NCBI RefSeq assembly: GCF_964019385.1
Contig: NC_088643.1
Span: 13,534,800 to 13,598,799 of the forward strand
Source: Sycon ciliatum
Lineage: Eukaryota > Porifera > Calcarea > Leucosolenida > Sycettidae
DNA: 64,000 bases
Reading direction: 5' to 3'
Position numbers and translations under genes: made by a program. This document shows, piece after piece, positions 56,450-64,000 of this stretch. Position 1 is the stretch's first letter. Each line of letters begins with the position of its first letter. The notes beneath the pieces are model-generated. The model searched no databases, had not been told where the DNA came from, and worked only from the letters and a program-made list of their open reading frames with translations.

Positions 56450-56885
56450 CTGAGCACGCGAAGCGCCACTGCCAAAGCAGCGTGGGCTCCGCAGGAGGGT
56501 GCAAATTTCATGATCTCCGACGGTTACGTCGGCAAGCGAGCCTCCGCCACTGCCAAAGCAGCGTGGACTCCGCAGGAGGGTGCAAATTTCAAACCAAAAT
56601 TTAAAGGCCTACTGCGCTGCCCTGAGCACGCGAAGCGTGCGAATCGTGTAGCTAGCGGAAGCAGCCACAGAATCGTGTAGCAGGACAAGTGAATAATTAG
56701 TCAGTCCATTGTTCATGATGATCTCCGACGGTTACGGTTACGTCGGCAAGCGAGCCTCCGCCACTGCCAAAGCAGCGTGGGCTCCGCAGGAGGGTGCAAA
56801 TTTCATGATCTCCGACGGTTACGTCGGCAAGCGACCCTCCGCCACTGCCAAAGCAGCGTGGGCTCCGCAGGAGGGTGCAAATCTA
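56450..56885. repeat. Tandem repeats in the Helitron interior
   Basis: Four copies of CGCCACTGCCAAAGCAGCGT with GGAGGGTGCAAAT, three followed by ATCTCCGACGGTTACGTCGG-type linkers, plus GAGCACGCGAAGCGTGCGAA, also found in the smaller Helitron. Confidence 0.8.
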
Positions 56886-57219
56886 TGAGGGAGGTTCTTC
56901 ATCGTTGGAAGGAGAAGGAGGGACGTCTGTTACGCCTTCGGGAGGCTGGTCAGGGTTGTCCATCACCTGGTGGCGGATGAAGCGGCTCAAAAAATTCATA
57001 AACTTACGAACAAAAGTGCGATGCGCTCTTCACTGCAGATCAGATGCAGAGTGCAGTCAGTGCAGATCTGGTGAGCTCACCAGTACTTCAGCGGTCTAGC
57101 CACCACGTGCTGAGCACGTGTGCTGTTCACGAACTTGCTTCACCCGCATGCCACATTCGGCCAGGCAACGCTGGCCGGTGGTGCTGCTAGTTATAAATAA
57201 ACTATTAGGAAATTTGAGG

Positions 57220-57352
57220 CCACATGCCACGTACTGCTCTTTTCTCTCCGAAACTCAACACTTGCAAGCCAGTGTAATGATTTTTTCTTTCTTTCATATC
57301 TGGCTTGCAAGTGTTGAGTTTCGGAGAGAAAAGAGCAGTACATGGCATGTGG
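57220..57352. mobile_element. 133-bp hairpin MITE
   Basis: Arms of about 52 bp starting CCACATGCCACGTACTGCTC are near-perfect inverses around a T-rich loop. It lies 29 bp from the Helitron end. Confidence 0.75.
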
Positions 57353-57864
57353 TTTTGAAAAATCTCCGTGAAGTCCAAATTTGAAATTGCAATAAATAAA
57401 CTAGTCCTATTAATTTTTCATATTCTGAATTATTGTGACCTGACACGACATAACGCCCATTTCAAAAGATAAATACATGTACATGACGGGCTACGGTCGG
57501 TCGTGAGCAACAAACACACAACGGATCTGCCCACTTATTCACAAGCAACATGCCCTGGAACGTGTGGCTCCTCGATGCAGTTTGTTCCTACATAATTCTA
57601 GCACCCGTGTTCAGAAGAATTGACATCGATAGCACCAGATCCTCTCAGCATGACTATTGACATGCAAATGACTTGCACTCATAGATATTCGACTGTCGAG
57701 AGAACAACAAGCACTTGACGCAAACTCACTTTTCTCGGCGGTACGATAACCATCATCTGCCAGTGCGCGGAGCAATTCCCTTCATCACACTCCAGGGATA
57801 CGGGGAGTAATCAATAACAATTACTGCAAAGCTCCTGGGTGTTCGTAATTGCGGCTCGGAACAC
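57353..57864. other. Nothing recognised
   Basis: No coding pattern or repeat end that I can identify. Confidence 0.4.
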
Positions 57865-58203
57865 TTGAAGCTGGCTGGTGACACTCCTTGCCCAACAAAG
57901 GCAAACTACAACAGTACTCTCGTACCACCGTCAAAGATCATTCATACGATTAAGAAAGCTGTGTATGGAGCTACTAACCAGAATCGTGTTCGGAAAATTT
58001 CGAAGGAAGGGAAAACTCAGCAGTCCACGCACTCATGCGATCATGCAATATTTCACGAAGAAGATGAGGTGATTTTTGGAGTATACGAGAATGAAGCAGA
58101 TCTAAATCTGGATTTGATCGCTCCCTGCTGTTTGCGACCACTTGGGAACTCGGTGCCCGTAGGCTTAGGCCCTCGGACACGCGGCCACCGCGCGCTGGGT
58201 TAG
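57865..58203 (+). CDS. Hypothetical ORF, 112 residues
   Basis: Open frame starting KLAGDTPCPTKANYNSTLVP, with an acidic part (HEEDEVIFGVYENEADLNLD). No family recognised. It could be an exon or chance. The opposite strand is also open (58222-57974), with a basic start that might be the missing MFSD14 first exon; both cannot be right. Confidence 0.2.
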   Translation: MKLAGDTPCPTKANYNSTLVPPSKIIHTIKKAVYGATNQNRVRKISKEGKTQQSTHSCDHAIFHEEDEVIFGVYENEADLNLDLIAPCCLRPLGNSVPVGLGPRTRGHRALG

Positions 58204-58443
58204 AATTTTTTCGTGATGACATTCCATAAATTCACCACTATTTGGCGGGAATCTCGATCAGCTGAGAGGGCTTGCGCACGTGACTGCAGAACTGTTGAGG
58301 TGCTGGATTGGCGTACAGCAAAAGGAAGGTGATGTTACTTTTGAAATCGCATGTTCATTTCATTTCTTTGGCCATTTGCAGGGGGAGTGAGCTAGATTGT
58401 TGTTGAACTTGGATGGGTAGATTGTGTCAATTGATTAGTAGTT

Positions 58444-59961
58444 ATGTCCAACCAGGCCAAAGTCACCTCGTACTACACGCGCAAGAGGAAAGCTCGAGAC
58501 GAGCCTGAACCGGCGGCGAAAAGAAAACGAGTTGATACGGAGCAGGGGAGAACTCGTCTCAGCGAGTAAGATCTAATGCCTTTCAATGGACTTCAAAAGT
58601 TTGTTCCGCTGTTACACGTATAATTTATATCCATTTCGCGCGTGTGGGTGCGTGTGCAGTGTAACCACTTTAGAGGCACCTAGGATAGTAACGGCGCGCA
58701 AGAACAGGAGCAAGGCAAGGTAAGACTGGAGGGTACTAGCAGGTGGAATCGGGACACATCAGCTTTTGAAACCTGCAGCAACAATGCTGTAGCAGAAACT
58801 ACGCCGTAGTCTGAAAATCCCAGTGCTTGTAATAAAGTTCATGGAGCAATACGAAATCTGCTGGTGATCTTCTCAAATGCTCGACTTGTATTCAAATAAG
58901 ATCTTGAATTTAGCCAAAAAGCACAATGGATAGGGACCAGTACTTTACTGCAGCAGCTCATTCAGAAAGAGATGATCTTGCCTACTCTTGACGATAGTCA
59001 AAGGTTGACCTTTTTCATGAGTGTCTGGCAATACAGCGTGGAATGGTCTACCGATTATGTTTTGAGAGTTGCCCTAAGTGGACCATAACAAAATTAACTT
59101 GTAAATATTGGTCCATTTTCTGAATCATAACTACATGTGCACATTATGGCTAGCAGTTTAGGTTACATTTTAACTCGTAGTTGCACTGATGGAGCCTGAT
59201 TGGCCAACACCGTACACTGTCTATTTTCTTTGAAAAGTTTATCGCAGATTTGTGAATGAAAATCGTTACATTATGCTTGTGCATGCGGCTGAATTTCTTT
59301 TTTCGGTTTGCAGTGAAACCCTTGACCGGCTGTTCAGCGAGCCAGAACTAAGGTGAGTGCTGAGCTGGGCCTGTGCGTAAAAGCAGTATTGAGCAATGGG
59401 ATAGCCCAAGCCGGTCTCACCAACATAAGTAACATGCCTTGTGTATACTATTACTGTACAATGTATGTTCTTTGACAAAGGCATGTACCGGTAGTTGTTA
59501 GTAGTTTGTTACCCACATTATTGCCTAACTTTGTGCTTGAAGTTTTCGATGCCAGAAATCCTCCCTTTGTAGGTGACCTTGTGCATCTGGTGGTGGAGTG
59601 GGCGTCCGGTAGTTGTTGAGCGGGGGCGAAAAGAGTTATGTACTACAGTGCTGGCAACTGAAATCCGACCCCCCTAGCGGTGCGCTAGCCGCATTAGCGA
59701 TTCGTACGAGAGGCTAGGGGGTCGGATTTCAGTTGCCAGCACTGTACATTTTCGCAAAGGAGGCCTGGGCGGGGAACTGAGTATGGTTTGAGCTCGCCGA
59801 AACAAGACATAGTGTGCAGCTCGTTTGCCGATATAGGATAGGGCAACCTTCTTTTGTCTACTGTTAGAATTTGGCAAGGCCACCCTTGTGCAATACATAC
59901 CTTCAACTTACTTGCACCTCTGCTGTTCGTTAGTCTTGGACACAGTGCTGTACATGTGTAT

Positions 59962-60044
<83 letters not shown>

Positions 60045-62073
60045 CTGTGTGTGTGTGTGTGTGTGTTGTTGTGGAAATCTCCTACAACATTTAATCGCAC
60101 ACAACCAGCACACTCACTACACGAAACGGCCACTGTACGGCTACAGTTAGATTCTATTGAATGAAGTGAATGCATGGGATATTAGTACTGGTGAAATTAT
60201 GTGGGAGAGCACTAGGACTGGCTAGTCCAGGCAGACAGAGACAGAGACCTGGATCGTGCACGAAAGGAAACCATGGAATGCCATAATCAGACTAACAACA
60301 CAGATGATTGCATAATGTAACAAGGAATGATAACTGCCGGCACACCTCCGTGCAGAGTGTCTAGTCTTGTCAGCCAGACGTTCACAATATGCTTATGACA
60401 TTACATGCCTCACCCAGTACTCAGAAGAGCCAAACCACTAGGTACTGGTTGTTGCAAGCACCTCTACACTCTCTAGGCAATGTTGACACCAATCAATGCA
60501 TGCTCTACGGTCATATCTACACAGGGAATGCATGTCACACTGTACTGATGATGTCACCACAATTCCATTTCACCCCTTCGCCTGGTGACCTACTAGGGCA
60601 GCACTAGAAGTCATAACACAGTTTGTAGTAGCAGACATCAGAACAGTGCTCGTGGACGATAGCGAGATGGCAAGCTGATCGTGTTGCGGTCACGCAACTG
60701 CCTTTGCGGTTCAGGGAGGCGAGCGAGCCGATAGCCGTGCCAGTCAACGTCATGGTCAGCATCGTCATCGGTGGAATCTTGGACAGGTGGGAGAGGATCG
60801 GCACCCTGAGTGGGTGCGGGACTTGGAGGACGGCCGTCGGACTTCAGGAGGTCCACGTTGATGACCTTCTCAGCACCATCACGGTGTATTACGACGGTCG
60901 ACGGGGAGATAACTTTCGTGACCGACCAGCCCGGTTGAAACGGAGGCAGACGCTTCTGGTGGCGCGAGGGCTGTTTCAGTTGGACAGCATCGCCGGATTG
61001 GAAACGGCAAGCAGCATCGTCGGCACGGAAATCACGGGAAGACATAGCCGAGTCGAGGAGATCGCGAACACGGGCACACCGTTCGGCATGCTCAACCTGC
61101 CAGGCAGGCGACTCCAGATCGGCGCTCAGAACGATCGTCTTCGGCTGCCAGCCCAGCATGGCCATCATCGGGGTGGTGCTCGTAGCACGGTGGGGTCGGG
61201 TTCGGTAGTGATGTAGAAGTACCGACAGATCTGGCACCCAGTCAGTGGTGTCCTCGCCTAGCTTCCGGATCATGGTCAGCAGGGTGCGGTTGAACCGCTC
61301 GGCGGAACCCTGCGACTGGGGATGGCGCACGGCACCGGTCTTGACAGTGATGCCAAAGGCGTCAAACAGGGACTTCACGAGGGCATTGGAGAACTCTGAG
61401 CCGTTGTCCACGCGGATAACGTCGGGGACACCCCATCTGTAGCACAGCCAGGTGAAAGCGGCTGCGACGGACTGCCCATCGTGGCGAAGCAGTGGTACGA
61501 CCTCTGCCCACTTGGTGTAAGCATCGACGGCGACGAGAACACAGGAGTATTGACCACTGTGGTCCGTCCCGAGCTCGAGGGTGTCGATGGCCACAGTACT
61601 CCATGGGCGGCCGGGAATATCGGGTCGAGTGGGCGGAGCGGAACGAGTGCCAGAGGTAGTAGCGGCGCGGCACTGGCGGCATTGCTGGACGTGCGACTGA
61701 CACTTCTCGGCCATGTGCGGGAAGTAGCATTGCTGCCGGAGTGACTCGTACATGGTCTGCCAAGCGGCATGGCCCGACGCGGAATGCGCGACGTTGATGG
61801 CAGCATCCTCCTGCGAACTGGGGAGTACTGGGACAACAATGTCGCCAAGTACAGGAACCTTTACACTGCGACACAGAAGATCATCACGCAGGCAGAGTTG
61901 GGATCGGACGGCTTTGAAGGTACTGGCGGACACAGGTGTATCATCGCGTACCTGTTGGATGGCTTCCTGAAGCTGTGGATCAGCCTGCTGCGCAGCCCGC
62001 ACCTCCGCCAGTTGGACTGTACTGATGATGTCACCACAATTCCATTTCAGTGTGTGTGTGTGTGTCTCTCTCC

Positions 62074-62123
<50 letters not shown>

Positions 62124-62232
62124 GTAACGGATCCGGTTGGCAGTTTGCTTGTGTTTGTATGCATTATCTGTTTGTCGTTTGCAGTAAATCCGAGGAGCCT
62201 GCGCCTTCACCATGTGAGCTATTCGCCCCAAA
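58444..62232 (+). CDS. CDT1: PIP-degron protein, probably CDT1, first three exons
   Basis: Exons 58444-58565, 59314-59352, 62185-62232 join in phase (2, 2, 2) through good splice sites. The N-terminus MSNQAKVTSYYTRKRKARDE contains a PIP degron (Q-x-x-V-T-S-Y-Y followed by R-K), which lets PCNA-bound CRL4-Cdt2 destroy a protein in S phase. CDT1, the replication-licensing factor, has this motif at its very start. Exon 2 encodes ETLDRLFSEPEL with an RxLF cyclin-binding-like motif. Only about 70 residues are visible and the conserved CDT1 core lies beyond what I can find, so a p21-like or other PIP protein is possible. Confidence 0.5.
59646..59744. mobile_element. 99-bp hairpin MITE in intron 2 of the CDT1-like gene
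   Basis: TA-CAGTGCTGGCAACTGAAATC and its exact inverse flank a 30-bp centre. TA duplication. Confidence 0.8.
59962..60044. repeat. (CT)n microsatellite
   Basis: About 40 CT units followed by (GT)n. Confidence 0.9.
60541..62049 (-). mobile_element. Gypsy-type integrase cassette between 32-bp direct repeats
   Basis: The same 32 bp, starting TGTACTGATGATGTCACC and ending CCATTTCA, lies at 60541-60572 and 62018-62049. Between them is a 3' pol fragment reading minus. No LTR, RT or RNase H. A (CT)n tract follows the right repeat. Confidence 0.75.
60638..62017 (-). CDS. Ty3/gypsy-type integrase (pol 3' part)
   Basis: About 460 residues, open to the stop at 60638. The frame also runs upstream into the repeat and CT tract (to an ATG at 62164), which is not native. 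Zinc region H-H-C-C (HSASGHAAW, CQSHVQQCRQC); catalytic core with AIDTLELG, VDNGSEF and QGSAERFNRT, D and E 35 residues apart as expected. The C-terminal QLRDRNTISLPSRY tail is as in gypsy polyproteins. All catalytic residues are kept, although the rest of pol is absent. Different lineage from the element at 26492. Confidence 0.85.
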   Translation of the reverse strand, partial: VQLAEVRAAQQADPQLQEAIQQVRDDTPVSASTFKAVRSQLCLRDDLLCRSVKVPVLGDIVVPVLPSSQEDAAINVAHSASGHAAWQTMYESLRQQCYFPHMAEKCQSHVQQCRQCRAATTSGTRSAPPTRPDIPGRPWSTVAIDTLELGTDHSGQYSCVLVAVDAYTKWAEVVPLLRHDGQSVAAAFTWLCYRWGVPDVIRVDNGSEFSNALVKSLFDAFGITVKTGAVRHPQSQGSAERFNRTLLTMIRKLGEDTTDWVPDLSVLLHHYRTRPHRATSTTPMMAMLGWQPKTIVLSADLESPAWQVEHAERCARVRDLLDSAMSSRDFRADDAACRFQSGDAVQLKQPSRHQKRLPPFQPGWSVTKVISPSTVVIHRDGAEKVINVDLLKSDGRPPSPAPTQGADPLPPVQDSTDDDADHDVDWHGYRLARLPEPQRQLRDRNTISLPSRYRPRALF

Positions 62233-62844
62233 GTAAGTCACTTTACTGGCTCATTGGCATTCAATGCTGCTTGAATTTCCACTGTACAGTGCGTATCGGT
62301 TATAGCGTGGTCGTGTAAAAGAATATACTGTACTGCCTACAAGAATGAACTCTCATGTTTTCATAATCACAACATGGATTTCAAGTGCACATTTATTCTT
62401 ACAAGCAATTTTATCCCATAGTAGAATATATCGGTCCTAAGAATGGACTTTGTGTAGCGAAACATGCCAGATTAGTACAAAGTGTATCGCCTGTAGTAAT
62501 AACATCTGTCCAATGCCGTTCTGATGTGACTCGTTGCGTCGTAGTGCTGCAGATTCAACTGTTGTGGCCATGTAACTCATTTTGCATAGCCGCTTGGTAA
62601 GCCTATGGGACTATGACCAGCCACATGTACAGAAGTACTGCGTTGCATGTACGATGATCTTCCTGCCCCTGCGCACATGCGTATGATATGTCACACTTGA
62701 TTTATCGTGTGTAAGAAATATCGGAAATAAGAATAGAAAGTCGTTTTTCAAACACCCACGCTATAACCGATACCTACTGTACTTTTGTGAGCTGTTCCTG
62801 AGCCTTCACCTGCAAGATTAATGCGTTGTTTATTTTATTTAATA
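62233..62844. other. Intron or 3' region of the CDT1-like gene
   Basis: The donor at 62233 (GTAAGT) needs a further exon. I find no convincing acceptor-exon pair here, so it probably lies beyond the window. Confidence 0.35.
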
Positions 62845-63151
62845 CCGTACTAACGCACGTATAAGCACATGCACTTAGAAGTGAATTTTTGCTACAAATC
62901 CAATTTTCAAAATGAAATATTTTCACCTGAACGCGCATGCGCGATCAGAATTCGTTAGCCAAGTCTTTGTGTTTGACTTGGTCTTGTAGTGTCAGTTTTA
63001 CGGTTCCTGTATGCTGTTTGCAGACTTTTATCCGTGATTGTGTCAAAGTGAGAATTTTGGTAGTGCTTCGCCTACAAGAGTATGCGCGTATAAGTAAGAG
63101 TGCGCTTATATCCGAATACAGGCACGTGCGTCTATATGTGTGTTACTACGG
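62845..63151. mobile_element. CCGTA-family MITE
   Basis: TA-CCGTACTAACGCACGTATAA on the left; CGCTTATATCC, GCACGTGCGT and CTACGG-TA on the right. A half copy (TACCGTAATAACGCACTTAT) is at 21173. Confidence 0.6.
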
Positions 63152-63350
63152 TAGTTTTTGCTGTTCTCCGGTTGTTGCAATGTTGGTGATCTTTCTTGCT
63201 ACAGCTTTGTCGGTATTTGGTGTGGCTGACCAGCGATCTAGTTGCATCGTTAGTGTGAATTACAGCGAAACTCCCCTCATCCTGACTCTCTAGGTCCGGG
63301 TGCCTTTCTGACAAGTCTAGACTCACAAAATCCGGTTTCTGCAAAAAAAT

Positions 63351-63881
63351 TAGGGCTGAAACGATCATTCATTAACTCCTAGCGATCAACCAATATCATT
63401 AACGATCGATATATTGGTTTTATCGATTCTTGTCGGCTCTACTCATGTACCTTGAACACCAGTTTACGAAGAAAGTCCAAGATGCTCATGCTACTTTAGA
63501 ATTTTGTGGCACCGCACTGTTGACATCTGTAGACATCTGGCTGGTTTTATCAACATGAACTAGAGAATTTCATGTTGTTTCCAGAGCGAAGAATCTTGTT
63601 ATCACCCTTTGGAAACTGCTTTCATCTCCGACTTGAAAAAAAAGAACTGAAAAGGCAAAGTCTTCTCTCCCGATCTTTTTCAAAACCACTTATCAAATTT
63701 TTCTGTGCTTGAAAGTACATGATAGCACTCGAATTTAATATCGGATGGAGTGCATGGGCTAGAACACTGTCACTGATATGCATGCATAAACATCGTTAGC
63801 ACTCACTTGGCACACTAACGATTATCGATTGCACTGTTAACGATCGATATCCGAGTTATCGATATAATTGTTTCAGCCCTA
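63351..63881. mobile_element. hAT-like MITE (531 bp)
   Basis: TAGGGCTGAAACGAT and its inverse TTGTTTCAGCCCTA, with inner inverted AACGATCGATAT motifs. The TAGGGCTG end is common among hAT elements. Confidence 0.65.
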
Positions 63882-64000
63882 AAAAAAAATGGCCCCAAAA
63901 ACCATTCATTTTGGAATCCAGGGAAAAAATGTGTTTACTTCCATGTAATAAGTGTGCGTGTTCTGAGTTACGAGCAGTTTCTACATGTAGTTACAGCCAG

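Overview
This looks like animal nuclear DNA, probably from a marine invertebrate. A sponge is my guess, not shown by the sequence. The genes are intron-bearing animal genes with GT-AG splice sites. Intergenic and intronic DNA is packed with small inverted-repeat transposons, (CT)n/(GT)n/(TAA)n tracts and TACATGTA-type motifs. There are no operons, ribosome-binding sites or CRISPR arrays.

Host genes, left to right. (1) A CASC3/Barentsz (exon-junction-complex core) homologue at 7-8274 on +, with 8 exons that join in one frame to 810 residues. (2) A decayed tandem copy of it at 15858-24912. It has lost the Btz/SELOR region, carries a stop in the large exon and is interrupted by a LINE. (3) A broken 5' copy of a TMTC gene at 14390-15030, and the intact TMTC gene at 35948-37915 on +. 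(4) DNAJC1 at 38564-40036 on -, convergent with TMTC. (5) MFSD14 (HIAT1-type transporter) at 42466-53622 on -, with eleven exons that join exactly in frame to 490 codons; only the short N-terminal exon is missing. (6) The start of a gene with an N-terminal PIP degron, most likely CDT1, at 58444-62232 on +, probably continuing past the window.

Mobile DNA fills most of the rest. A full-length Ty3/gypsy element (26492-32706) has LTRs that look identical and intact gag and pol, so it is very young. There are also an inverted pair of Penelope-like element 3' ends (10313-12370), a LINE fragment, two Helitrons, and many TA-flanked MITEs whose ends begin CCGTA or CAGT. One Helitron carries a viral capsid-like fragment. 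Another gypsy integrase gene sits between 32-bp direct repeats in an intron of the CDT1-like gene.

Two systems deserve most attention. First, hammerhead self-cleaving ribozymes. A complete motif lies at 7189-7237, and three identical ones lie in a 1.4-kb foldback element (44360-45789) with a 476-bp repeat period. Decayed ones lie at 50706-50749, 53082-53123 and in both Penelope-like arms. This resembles animal retrozymes, which are thought to depend on Penelope-like enzymes. Second, a family of extremely small palindromic elements (20-63 bp) ending CAAGAG...CTCTTG, several flanked by 7-bp target duplications, with an 868-bp relative at 22364-23231.
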